From positions 9,424,001 to 9,488,000 of the forward strand of contig NZ_CP163525.1 in NCBI RefSeq assembly GCF_041080655.1: DNA of 64,000 nt, read 5' to 3'. Under the pieces are notes generated by a model. It saw only the letters and a program-made list of their open reading frames with translations. It was not told where the DNA came from and did no database searches. A program made the position numbers and the translations under genes. The DNA is from Streptomyces sp. CG4 (GTDB lineage: Bacteria > Actinomycetota > Actinomycetes > Streptomycetales > Streptomycetaceae). Of this stretch, positions 1-7,752 are shown one piece after another (position 1 is the stretch's first letter; the number at the start of each line of letters is the position of its first letter).

Positions 1-120
1 TTCGGGCCGTGGCCCGTGTCTCCCCGTGGTCGGCGAGCACCGGAGCATCGCCCCCTCGGTGATCGGTTCCTCGATCCGCCCACCTGGCTGGACCTCTACC
101 GCCCCCGGCTCCTGCTGTGA
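1..120 (+). CDS. C-terminal fragment of an unidentified gene entering from the left
   Basis: Frame 1 is open from the window edge to a TGA at 118-120 and would encode 39 residues ending in WLDLYRPRLLL. The second half is strongly GC3-biased, which suggests coding. Frame 2 is also open here and nearly as GC3-rich, so the assignment is not certain. It would converge on the oxygenase gene that ends at 245. No family can be named from this short piece. Confidence 0.35.
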   Translation, partial: FGPWPVSPRGRRAPEHRPLGDRFLDPPTWLDLYRPRLLL

Positions 121-244
121 CCACAACCCGGCACGCCCGCCCCCAGGCACCGGTGTCAGCACCAGGGAGCGGGCCTGGCGCCGGCCGGCCGGAACCCCGC
201 CAAGGGCCACGGCGCGGCCGGCCTCGTCCGATGTGTGTGGACCG

Positions 245-1423
245 TCAGACCATGGTCGACGCCGGGGGTGTCCAGCGGTGGGTACGGGAGCGCTGGGAGC
301 GGACGCCGTACTCCGACTTCAGCTCTTCCGGGATCGCGTACTGCATGACCCGGCCGCGGGTGAGGGAGGCCAGCTCGAAGGTGGTCAGGAGGCTGCCCGC
401 CTTGTCGAGCGCCCATTCGCCCAGCGGGCTGCTGTCCTCGATCGTCTCCAGGACGTTCAGGACGTGCGGGATCGCCTTGGCGGCCATGTCCCACGGGGAA
501 CGGGGGAGCTGGAGCCAGTCACCGATGGTGTCGCCGACCAGGAAGCGGATGGTGGCGGCGACGATCGGGTCGAAAAGGGTGCCGGGGACCACATCCTCGT
601 ACATCTTCACCAGTTGCTGGTTGAGGCGTACACCGTCCTCGGACGGGCCGAGATTGCGCAGCAGGTAGAGGTCGGCGTATTCGCGTGCCTCCGTGAGGTT
701 GCTGGGAGCCGCCTCCATGTCGCAGCCCAGGATCGTGCCGACGACCCTCCAGGCGTAGTAGTACGCCTCCGCGCCCTCCTCGCTCATGTGGATGCCCAGA
801 CGGTGCATCGCGTCCAGGACGAGGATGGAGAAGCAGATCTGGCCGCCGATCATGTCTTCCTGGCACAGGGGCACGCCGTCCTGCGCCACGTCCCAGTGGT
901 CGGAGCGGGTCAGGTGGTAGCGGATCGCGGCGTGCAGCAGCCGGACCTTCTGGGCGGCCGGGATGAACTTGCTGCCCTCCTCGAAGGCGTTGGTCTGCAT
1001 GAGGTAGGTGACGAACTGGCCCGTGTTCGCCATGCGGCGCGAGGGATAGTCCATCGAGTGGGTCGAGGCCAGCAGCCGCGCCACGCGCGGGATGGCGTAC
1101 GTGGCCGGCATCGCGGCGAAGGACAGACCGGTGTTGATGTGCGCGGAGTTGTCCATGAAGAACAGCCGGGCGCGCTCCATCACGTCCCAGTCCACCCAGG
1201 TCGGAGGCATACCGGTGGTCTCGAGGAAGGACTCGGCGGAGGCCGGAAGCCCCTCGGGAAGGCGGGTTCCCGCGGTGCTGAAGAAGCGCATCAGGGTGTT
1301 GAAGTCCTTTACTTCTCCCTTCTCGAACATGGCCGCCACGGTGTCGTCCGCCAGCGGGTCGCCCTGGTGGCGGAGGGTGTCGAGCGTCGCTTCGGTGTAG
1401 CGCGGGGTGGTGGAGGTGGTCAT
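245..1423 (-). CDS. Latex-clearing-protein/MpaB-type (DUF2236) haem oxygenase, cytoplasmic form
   Basis: The 392-residue protein matches the DUF2236 oxygenase family, whose best known member, Lcp, is a b-type haem dioxygenase that cleaves polyisoprene. The haem-pocket pattern is readable: R130-x3-T134 and the proximal-ligand motif VRLLHAAIR with H164. The 34-residue Arg-to-His spacing equals that of Lcp K30 (R164, T168, H198 from memory). The residue aligning with the proposed Lcp catalytic Glu148 appears to be V114, so chemistry may differ. No Sec or Tat signal is seen, unlike secreted Lcp. It is the last gene of a three-gene operon, 21 bp after a polyprenyl diphosphate synthase, so an intracellular polyprenyl substrate is a reasonable inference. 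An MpaB-like role in prenyl-chain cleavage is the main alternative. Confidence 0.8.
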   Translation of the reverse strand: MTTSTTPRYTEATLDTLRHQGDPLADDTVAAMFEKGEVKDFNTLMRFFSTAGTRLPEGLPASAESFLETTGMPPTWVDWDVMERARLFFMDNSAHINTGLSFAAMPATYAIPRVARLLASTHSMDYPSRRMANTGQFVTYLMQTNAFEEGSKFIPAAQKVRLLHAAIRYHLTRSDHWDVAQDGVPLCQEDMIGGQICFSILVLDAMHRLGIHMSEEGAEAYYYAWRVVGTILGCDMEAAPSNLTEAREYADLYLLRNLGPSEDGVRLNQQLVKMYEDVVPGTLFDPIVAATIRFLVGDTIGDWLQLPRSPWDMAAKAIPHVLNVLETIEDSSPLGEWALDKAGSLLTTFELASLTRGRVMQYAIPEELKSEYGVRSQRSRTHRWTPPASTMV

Positions 1424-1444
1424 GGTGGGATGCTCGCTTCGTGG

Positions 1445-2491
1445 TCAGAGGGGGCGGTTGGCCGATGAGGTCGCCAGGTCGCGCAGCGCCGTGTACGTGG
1501 CACGGGGCAGGGGGACGGTGTCCAGCGCCCGGTGCGCCAGCGCCACCCGTTCGGTGATCATGTCTTCGACCTTCCGGCGGGCGCCGCTGGACTCCATGAG
1601 CATCCGTACGTGCGCCGCGTCGCCCTCGTCGAACTCGGGGCGCCCCACCGTCTTGGTCAGGGTCTGCCGGTCGTCCTCGGAGACGAGGGAGACGGTGAGG
1701 GCCATGAGCGCGGTGGGTTTGCCGTCTCGCAGGTCGTCGAGGTTGGGTTTGCCGGTCAGGGCCGGGTCGCCGAAGGTGCCCAGCATGTCGTCCCTGAGCT
1801 GGAACGCCTCGCCCAACGGGAGTCCGAACGCGGTGAAGGCCGTGAGCAGCCGCTCCGAGCCGCCGCCCAGCGTCGCGCCCAGGTGCAGAGGGCGTTCGAC
1901 GGTGTACTTGGCCGTCTTGTACCGGGCCACCTCAAGTGATTCCGCGACCTGCGGTACCGCGTCGCCCGTGCGCAGCACCTCCAGGAACTGGCCCGCCACG
2001 GTCTCCCGCAGGAGAGCCGACCACAAGGGCACCGTGCGCGCGATGAACGCTCCGGGCAGTCCGCACGTGGCGAAGACCTGGCCCGCGTAGCCCATGAGGA
2101 GGTCGCCCAGCATCATGGCCAGGGCCACCGGCCTGGCTCGCCCCTGCTCCGAGTCCACGGCCCGGTCGGCGAAGGCGACGTGAGCCGTGGGCATGCCGTG
2201 GCGTACGCGGCTGTCGTCGATGATGTCATCGTGTGTGCACGCCGCCGCGTGCACCAGCTCCATGGCGGCCGCGGCGCGGACGATGCCGTCGCAGTCCGGC
2301 TGTCCCGCGGCCCGCCACCCCCAGTAGAGGAACGCGGCGCGCAGCCGCTTGCCCTGCTCCAGGGAGCCGCGCAACTGCTCGCACAGCGGGGCGAGTTCGG
2401 TGGAGACCTTGAGGAGCTCGGCCGACTCCTGCTCCACCAGACGCAGGAGTTGCTCGTCCACGCGTCGCTTCAACTGCTCGGACTCACCCAT
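1445..2491 (-). CDS. Trans-isoprenyl (polyprenyl) diphosphate synthase
   Basis: This 348-residue class I prenyl elongase condenses allylic diphosphates with isopentenyl diphosphate. The first aspartate-rich motif is D88-D-I-I-D92, preceded by small residues (A84, C85, T86), which usually permits a product beyond C15. The second region reads FQLRDDMLGTFGD (D234, D235, D242), the form common in actinobacterial enzymes, followed by GKPNLDDLRDGK. Length and motif spacing are normal. The start overlaps the end of the upstream small gene by 8 bp, and the haem oxygenase follows 21 bp later, so all three are probably cotranscribed. Chain length cannot be fixed from sequence. Some family 2B encapsulins carry polyprenyl synthases as cargo, but this one has no long disordered N-terminus. 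Confidence 0.9.
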   Translation of the reverse strand: MGESEQLKRRVDEQLLRLVEQESAELLKVSTELAPLCEQLRGSLEQGKRLRAAFLYWGWRAAGQPDCDGIVRAAAAMELVHAAACTHDDIIDDSRVRHGMPTAHVAFADRAVDSEQGRARPVALAMMLGDLLMGYAGQVFATCGLPGAFIARTVPLWSALLRETVAGQFLEVLRTGDAVPQVAESLEVARYKTAKYTVERPLHLGATLGGGSERLLTAFTAFGLPLGEAFQLRDDMLGTFGDPALTGKPNLDDLRDGKPTALMALTVSLVSEDDRQTLTKTVGRPEFDEGDAAHVRMLMESSGARRKVEDMITERVALAHRALDTVPLPRATYTALRDLATSSANRPL

Positions 2492-2804
2492 CGCCGGCCG
2501 CGCTCCGCTGCGCTACGACCTTGCGCGCCAGCAGCTCCAGGTAGTTGTCCGAGTCCTGCGTCACGCGGCGCGCCGCCAGCTCCCCGCGGGCGTGCAACTC
2601 CTTCATGCCGTCCGTGAGGAGGTGGGGCACATCCGACTGGTGCGTTGTCTGCCGACTGCGATCCGAGAGCTGGCGCAACTGGTCGAAGGCCAGGTCGGCG
2701 AGGCCGAGGGCGAGCAGGCCCACCTGGCTCAGCGCCGTGAGCGGGTTGGCGGGTGAGCCCGAGGCGGGGGGCGCGGTGCCGGGGTTCTGGGCGGGGTCGG
2801 GCAT
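2484..2804 (-). CDS. Small protein of unknown function preceding the polyprenyl synthase
   Basis: The 106-residue product has a Pro/Ala/Gly-rich N-terminus, then a hydrophobic to amphipathic helix (about residues 22-46, LTALSQVGLLALGLADLAF) and a charged helical C-terminus. ATG at 2804 is chosen over upstream starts because a GGAGA lies about 8 nt before it. It overlaps the synthase gene by 8 bp, implying translational coupling. It could be an accessory or membrane-tethering subunit for the prenyl synthase, but this rests only on position. No family was recognised. Confidence 0.65.
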   Translation of the reverse strand: MPDPAQNPGTAPPASGSPANPLTALSQVGLLALGLADLAFDQLRQLSDRSRQTTHQSDVPHLLTDGMKELHARGELAARRVTQDSDNYLELLARKVVAQRSAAGDG

Positions 2805-2999
2805 GGGCGGGTCTCCTGCCGCGTGCTGTGAGCCGATAAGGGTTTCATCGGTCGTAACGATCTTCGCGGCGGGAAGGTACGGATGACGGGCGATCACTTT
2901 CACACCGGGAAGGAGTGATGGGGTGTGGTGCGGTGATGCTCGGTGTTGTGGCGGTGTTCACCAGGCGATCAGGCCCGTTTGCCCGGCCGGGGGGATTGC

Positions 3000-3386
3000 T
3001 CAGTGTTCCAGGGCGCGGGCGATCGGCAGGGTGTCGCAGGTCTGCCGCAGGCGGACGATCCTGCTGTCCCGCAGGGTGAAGACGTGTGCGAACCGTGAGG
3101 TCACCGCGGTGCCGGCGGTGGTGATGCCTTCGTATCGGCCCAGCACGACGACGTGGTCGCCGTCCTCGAAGAACTCCTCGCTGACGACCTGGAACTCGGT
3201 GAAGTGGGTGAGGAAGCCGAAGAAGTCGCCCAGGACGCTGTCGAGGCCGCGGTACACGCCGCCGTTGGGGAAGCCTTCGACCACATCCCACTCCGCGTCC
3301 GGTGCGACGACCGACCGGATGACCTGCGGATCGCCCTTGGCGCTGTAGTAGCGGCGGACGACGTCGATCTGCGATGAGTCCGGCAC
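3000..3386 (-). CDS. SnoaL-like / NTF2-fold protein
   Basis: The 128-residue protein has the NTF2-like pattern: an N-terminal helix with VVRRYYSAKGD, then D-A-E-W-D, GVYRGLDSV, and alternating strands ending in FTLRDSRIVRLRQTCDT. SnoaL-like proteins include polyketide cyclases, limonene-epoxide-hydrolase-like enzymes and many proteins of unknown role. It stands alone between the prenyl operon and the TetR gene. Substrate cannot be predicted. Confidence 0.8.
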   Translation of the reverse strand: MPDSSQIDVVRRYYSAKGDPQVIRSVVAPDAEWDVVEGFPNGGVYRGLDSVLGDFFGFLTHFTEFQVVSEEFFEDGDHVVVLGRYEGITTAGTAVTSRFAHVFTLRDSRIVRLRQTCDTLPIARALEH

Positions 3387-3549
3387 GGCTGCTCCTTCTC
3401 TTGGTTCCCCAGGCCGGGGTGCCTTTCAGTTTCCTCGGTTGTCGGTGAACAGGGCCAGTACGTGCCCGGCCGAGTGGCGGAAGCTGTGTGCGGACCTGCG
3501 CGATCGCCGGTGTCTGGCGTCGGTTTCCCGGGGGCGTCGGCCTCCACGA

Positions 3550-4242
3550 CTACCGGGACCACAGCCGGCGCGTCCATCGCCGTCCGGCGTCCGGTGCCGC
3601 GCCCGTGCCGCACAGCCCTTCGACCGTGACCTCGATGACGCGATCCACCGCGGCCTGCCGCTGCTGAGTGGGAAGACCGTCCAGTACGCCGTCGAGCAGC
3701 AGGTTCGCCAGGCCGTGCACGGGAGCCCAGGCGGCCATCTCGCTGAACGGCCGACGCCCGGCCTCGATCAGTCCGTGGCCGGCGAGGGTGTCGACGACCT
3801 CGGTGAGCATGGCGAACGCGCGAGAGCCCGCCATCAGGGCGAAGTCCCCTGTCTGGCCGGAGGTTTCGCGGCAGGCCATCCGGAACAGACCGGGCTCGGC
3901 CAGTGCGAAGCGGAGATAGCCGGTACCCAGGGCCCGAAACCGGCGGACCGCTTCCTCCACCGGGTCGCGCCGCTGCTTCCCGGCGAGCACTTCTTGTTCC
4001 ATCGCCCCGGCGAGCCGCCCCAGGGCCGCCAGTTTGACCGCGTGCAGCAGGTCGTCACGGTCTTCGAAGTGCCGGTACGCGGCCGTGGCGGAGACGCCGA
4101 CCTCCCGGGCGGCGGCCCGTAGCACCACCGCTTGTGGCCCGCCCTGCGCGGCCAGGGCGACTCCCGCCTTGACCAGCGCGTTGCGTAGATCGCCGTGGTG
4201 ATAGCCGCTGCGCGGCGTACTGGGTGCAGTCACCCTCCCCAT
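3550..4242 (-). CDS. TetR/AcrR-family transcriptional regulator
   Basis: The 230-residue repressor-type protein has an N-terminal HTH (GYHHGDLRNALVKAG, then REVGVSATAAYRHFEDRDDLL) and a C-terminal helical ligand-binding domain containing the WAPVHGLANLLLDGVL stretch typical of TetR_C domains. ATG at 4242 is preferred because upstream codons are Gly/Pro/Arg-rich filler and family members begin shortly before the HTH. It is divergent from an MMPL exporter with 119 bp between start codons, the classic layout for local repression of an efflux pump. The inducer is unknown. Confidence 0.9.
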   Translation of the reverse strand: MGRVTAPSTPRSGYHHGDLRNALVKAGVALAAQGGPQAVVLRAAAREVGVSATAAYRHFEDRDDLLHAVKLAALGRLAGAMEQEVLAGKQRRDPVEEAVRRFRALGTGYLRFALAEPGLFRMACRETSGQTGDFALMAGSRAFAMLTEVVDTLAGHGLIEAGRRPFSEMAAWAPVHGLANLLLDGVLDGLPTQQRQAAVDRVIEVTVEGLCGTGAAPDAGRRWTRRLWSR

Positions 4243-4286
4243 GTTGACAGCGTGCACATCAGATGCAAAGTTAACAACGTAAACAT
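4241..4286. promoter_or_regulatory. Putative TetR operator region between regulator and exporter
   Basis: The divergent intergenic region is far more AT-rich than its surroundings. It holds near-inverted half sites ATGTTGAC (4241-4248) and GTAAACAT (4279-4286), a GTTAAC palindrome at 4270-4275, and a TTGACA hexamer at 4244-4249. The left half site overlaps the start codon of the TetR gene on the other strand, so binding here could block both genes. Assignment as operator is inferred from dyad symmetry and context. Confidence 0.4.
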
Positions 4287-4361
4287 TGTCGGGTCTCCTC
4301 CCCCTTTCCGGCGCTGCCCCGTCCGGTTCCCCGAGAGACCCTTGACCCCCGGGAGCATGCG

Positions 4362-6620
4362 ATGCTGCAACGACTGGGAGCCTTCCTCTCCCGTAAGGCC
4401 CGTACGGTCCTCGTGCTGGCGGGGTTGCTGACACTTGCCGCGGGCGCCGCCGGGTTCGGCGTCTTCGGTCAGCTCAAGGGCGGCGGGTTCGAGGACCCTG
4501 CCGCGACCTCCACCGCCGCGGCGAGGCTGCTGCACCAGACCGGCGGCACCGCCGAGCTCGCCCTGCTGGTACGGCCACGGCACGGCACCGTCGACTCACC
4601 CGGCGCACTGGCCGCCGGCCGTGCCCTCACCGACCGGTTGGCCGCGCGAGACGGCGTCGAAGGGGTCGACTCGTACTGGCGGACACCGGTCCGCGAGCTC
4701 AAGGCCGAGGACGGCCGCGCCGCCCTCGTGCTCGTACGGCTCGACGGGGACCGGGAGCAGGTCACCCAGCGGGCCGATGCACTGATCGCCGACTACGCGA
4801 GCGGGCGGGACGGCGCTACCCCCACGGCCGCCGGGACCGTCGATCCGATCGGTCGGGAGCTCACCGTCCTGGCCGGGGGGCCCTCCGGCACCAACCGCGA
4901 CATCACCACCCAGGTGGCCAAGGACCTGGGACTGGCCGAGGGCATCGCTGTCCCGGTCACCCTTGCCCTGCTCGTCCTCGTCTTCCGCGGCTTGGTCCCC
5001 GCACTGATCCCGCTGGCCATCGGCGCGGCGGCCGTCCTCGGGACCTTCGCGGAACTCCGGCTCCTCGCCGGCCTCACCGATGTCTCGGTCTTCGCCGTCA
5101 ACCTCACCACCGCGCTCGGGCTCGGGCTCGCCATCGACTACGGGCTGCTGATGGTCAGCCGGTTCCGCGAGCAGACGGCGGCGGGCCAGGGCGTACCCGA
5201 GGCGGTGGGACGGACGGTGGCGACGGCGGGCCGCACGATCCTGTTCTCCGCGGCCACCGTCGCGGCCGCGCTCACCGCACCGCTGATCTTCCCCCTCTAT
5301 TTCCTGCGGTCCTTCGCCTACGCCGGGATCGGTGTCGTCGTCACCGCGGCGCTGTGCGCGCTCGTCGTCACACCGGCCCTGCTGACCGTGCTCGGTCACC
5401 GCGTGGCCCGCCCGGGCAAGGCGTCACGGTCGCGCCCGGCCGCGCCGGGTCGCGGCAGCGCAGTCTGGGGCGCAATCGCGCGTACCGTGTTCCGCCACCC
5501 GCTGCGTACCGGCCTGCCGGCCGTCGCCGTGTTGGTGCTCGCCGCCACGCCGCTGCTCGGGGCCCGGTTCGGCGTTCCGGACGAGAGGGTCCTGCCCGAG
5601 GACGCGGCGAGCCGGTCCGTGGCCACTGCCCTGCACAGGGACTTCCCCGGCGGGGGCGGCGGCCCGATCGAGATCGTGGTGTCCGGGGCGGGCACGCAAG
5701 ACGCCCGGATCGACGGCTATGCGCGCACTCTCGCCGCCCTCCCGGGAGTCGACGCGGTCCAGACCGACGCGGGCACGTTCACGGCGGGCGCCGCATCGCC
5801 CACCAGCCCCGGCGACCCCCGCCGCGCCGCGTCCGGCCTGCGCCATCTGACCGTGCGCACCGGCTACGACGCCTCCTCCGAGGCGGCGCGGCGGCTGGTC
5901 GGGCAGATCCGCGCTGTGGCTCTCCCCGGCCCCGGCAAGGCACTGGTCGGCGGGCCCGCGGCGCAGGCGGTGGACACCCGGCGGGCGATCCAGGAGCGAC
6001 TGCCCGTCGCGCTGGCGATGATCGTGGGGAGCACCTTCGTCCTGCTGTTCCTGTTCACCGGGAGCGTGCTGCAGCCGGTGCGGGCGCTGTTGCTCAATGC
6101 GCTCGGGCTCGGCGCGGTTCTCGGAACGATGGTGTGGATCTTCCAGGCGGGGAACTTCTCCTCGGTGCTCGGGTTCACACCGATGCCGATGGACACGGCG
6201 ATGACGCTGCTGATGTTCTGCATCGTCTTCGGACTGTCCATGGATTACGAGGTGTTCGTGCTGAGCCGTATCAAGGAGCTCCACGACCGGGGGCTGTCCC
6301 CGGCCGAGGCGGTACCGCGGGGACTGGCCCGCAGCGGAGCCCTGGTGTCGGCCGCGGCCGCGCTGCTCGCGGTGAGCCTGTTCGCGTTCACCACGAGCCA
6401 TGTGAGCTTTATGCAGATGTTCGGCCTCGGCAGCGGCTTGGCCGTCCTGGTGGACGCCACGCTCATCCGCGGTGTCCTCGTACCGGCCTGTCTGCGGCTG
6501 ATGGGCAGGTACGGCTGGTACGCGCCGGGCCCGCTGCGCCGGGTGCACCGGCGGATCGGCCTGACCGAGGGGGTCGACGTGGCGGAGGAGCGCCGTACCG
6601 CGGAGGTGGCGGCGCGTTAG
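4362..6620 (+). CDS. MMPL/RND-family membrane transporter
   Basis: The 752-residue protein has the MMPL layout: one N-terminal TM segment, a large extracytoplasmic loop (about residues 40-180), five or more TM helices, a central loop starting VFRHPLRTGLPAV with a second exterior domain (about 395-560), and a second block of TM helices. The family motifs GLGLAIDYGLLMVSRFREQ and GLSMDYEVFVLSRIKE carry the membrane acidic residues used for proton coupling. The start has GGGAG 6 nt upstream. MMPL proteins export lipids or hydrophobic compounds. The divergent TetR gene suggests substrate-induced control, and a 22-bp perfect hairpin follows. Confidence 0.93.
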   Translation: MLQRLGAFLSRKARTVLVLAGLLTLAAGAAGFGVFGQLKGGGFEDPAATSTAAARLLHQTGGTAELALLVRPRHGTVDSPGALAAGRALTDRLAARDGVEGVDSYWRTPVRELKAEDGRAALVLVRLDGDREQVTQRADALIADYASGRDGATPTAAGTVDPIGRELTVLAGGPSGTNRDITTQVAKDLGLAEGIAVPVTLALLVLVFRGLVPALIPLAIGAAAVLGTFAELRLLAGLTDVSVFAVNLTTALGLGLAIDYGLLMVSRFREQTAAGQGVPEAVGRTVATAGRTILFSAATVAAALTAPLIFPLYFLRSFAYAGIGVVVTAALCALVVTPALLTVLGHRVARPGKASRSRPAAPGRGSAVWGAIARTVFRHPLRTGLPAVAVLVLAATPLLGARFGVPDERVLPEDAASRSVATALHRDFPGGGGGPIEIVVSGAGTQDARIDGYARTLAALPGVDAVQTDAGTFTAGAASPTSPGDPRRAASGLRHLTVRTGYDASSEAARRLVGQIRAVALPGPGKALVGGPAAQAVDTRRAIQERLPVALAMIVGSTFVLLFLFTGSVLQPVRALLLNALGLGAVLGTMVWIFQAGNFSSVLGFTPMPMDTAMTLLMFCIVFGLSMDYEVFVLSRIKELHDRGLSPAEAVPRGLARSGALVSAAAALLAVSLFAFTTSHVSFMQMFGLGSGLAVLVDATLIRGVLVPACLRLMGRYGWYAPGPLRRVHRRIGLTEGVDVAEERRTAEVAAR

Positions 6621-6639
6621 TGGAACTCGCCACGTTCGC

Positions 6640-6687
6640 AAAGGACTTCGTCCCGCCGGGTGGATACCCGGCGGGACGAAGTCCTTT
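6640..6687. terminator. Perfect 22-bp hairpin, probably a bidirectional terminator
   Basis: AAAGGACTTCGTCCCGCCGGGT (6640-6661) pairs with its complement at 6666-6687 around a GGAT loop without mismatches. It lies between the convergent MMPL exporter gene and the small secreted protein gene. There is no U-tract, as is common for Streptomyces terminators. Its core resembles the hairpin at 7207-7238. Confidence 0.85.
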
Positions 6688-6703
6688 GGCGGTCCGGTGG
6701 ACC

Positions 6704-7030
6704 TCAGCCCCAATTGTTCAGAGCGACGATGACCGTGCCGGAGCCCCAGTTCGTGACGTCGACCGTGACTCCGGCCTCCAGCTTGCCGATCACCATCGCG
6801 TTCGTGGTGTCAATGGTCTGGACCGATCCGTGCACGTCGACATCGATGGAGCCCGCGTGCACGGCCTTCACCGCGCCCTCGAAGTGGGCGGCGTGCCACC
6901 AGGAGTGCGGGGCCTGGAGGTTCTGGGACGTCGGGGCCGCCTGTGCCGGCGCCACCGCGGCGAATCCCGCGGCGCCCACGAGTGCGGCGGCCATGGCCGT
7001 CCGCTTGATGAGGTGCTTTCGCTTGTACAT
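6704..7030 (-). CDS. Small secreted protein, paralogue A
   Basis: The 108-residue product has a clear Sec signal peptide (positive YKRKHLIKR, hydrophobic core, AQA cleavage before residue 33) and a short beta-rich mature domain containing GSIDVDVHGSVQTIDTT and VIGKLEAGVTVDVTNWG. This looks like one small beta-barrel or DUF5666-like fold. A GGAGAG ribosome site precedes the ATG in the same arrangement as in the next gene, 7254-7586, so the pair probably arose by tandem duplication. Function is unknown. Export to the wall or medium is predicted. Confidence 0.75.
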   Translation of the reverse strand: MYKRKHLIKRTAMAAALVGAAGFAAVAPAQAAPTSQNLQAPHSWWHAAHFEGAVKAVHAGSIDVDVHGSVQTIDTTNAMVIGKLEAGVTVDVTNWGSGTVIVALNNWG

Positions 7031-7206
7031 GGTTTCTCTCCTCGTTTCGCCGGCTCGAGAATCGGTCCGGAACCGAATGCGGCCGGACTTGAATTCCAGC
7101 CTTTTGGGGACGCCGAAAAAATAGCAGTGATTCCCGTGGGCGACGAAATCTTCTTACGCATCTCTTTCGGGTTCCGGAATTTCCTGGATCCGGTGTACTA
7201 CGCGCA

Positions 7207-7238
7207 TCGTCCCGCCGAGCTGCTGCCCGGCGGGACGA
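7207..7238 (-). terminator. Hairpin terminator for secreted paralogue B
   Basis: TCGTCCCGCCG at 7207-7217 pairs with CGGCGGGACGA at 7228-7238 around a 10-nt loop, just past the stop codon of the 7254-7586 gene. It shares the CGTCCCGCCG core with the longer hairpin at 6640-6687, so the duplicated unit probably included the terminator. Confidence 0.7.
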
Positions 7239-7253
7239 AGGGGGGTGCGGTGG

Positions 7254-7586
7254 CTACGCGGCGAATACGGACTTGGCCACGTAAGTCCCGTCGACGTTGT
7301 CGGCCTCGACATAGGCCTGGGCGCCCAGCCCCATGCGGCCGTACCAGTACGCACCCTTGGTGAGGTCGAACTTCTCGATCTTCCCGTCCACTTCGAGTTC
7401 GAGGAAGTTGTCGGTGAAGGACTTGATCGTACCCAGGAAGGACGGGGAGTTTTCCGCTGTAACGGCCGATGGTGCGCTGTCAGCACGCAGCGCCGGCGCC
7501 GCCTGAGCCGGTGCGATCGCGGTGAAAGCCACGGCGCCGACCAGTCCGGCGGTGATGGTCGCCCGCTTGATGGCGTTCTTGGGCAT
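7254..7586 (-). CDS. Small secreted protein, paralogue B
   Basis: The 110-residue protein begins MPKNAIKRATITAG, has a Sec signal peptide ending AQA|AP, and a mature domain with SFLGTIKSFTDNFLELEVDGKIEKFD and a C-terminal strand pair. The internal ATG at 7586 is selected because GGAGAG stands a few bases upstream and the signal peptide then starts correctly. Signal, length and leader mirror its neighbour at 6704-7030. The short AT-rich zone near 7690-7735 may hold its promoter. Function is unknown. Confidence 0.75.
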   Translation of the reverse strand: MPKNAIKRATITAGLVGAVAFTAIAPAQAAPALRADSAPSAVTAENSPSFLGTIKSFTDNFLELEVDGKIEKFDLTKGAYWYGRMGLGAQAYVEADNVDGTYVAKSVFAA

Positions 7587-7752
7587 GTTTTCTCTCCTCG
7601 CTTCGAGCTGCAAGTCTTGAGCTGCCGGCCGACGGGATTCGGTACGAAGCCTGTGCCTGGGGCGTGAATTCCTGCGGAATTGCTCCGGCGCGTCAAAAGC
7701 TAACATTGCCTTTACTGGGCGTCGAATAATCTTGCTCAGTTCTTGCACGGGA

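Noticed and set aside
26..1468. Long plus-strand open frame of 480 codons
   Set aside because: It is antisense to the haem oxygenase gene, which has clear family motifs. The plus frame is Gly/Arg-rich with no recognisable domain.
1445..2491. Polyprenyl synthase as encapsulin cargo
   Set aside because: It lacks the long disordered N-terminal targeting region and lies about 30 kb from the shells.
4596..5399. Minus-strand frame within the MMPL gene rich in Asp, Glu and Gly
   Set aside because: It lies opposite membrane-helix codons of the exporter. The charged composition is the expected shadow of a high-GC gene.
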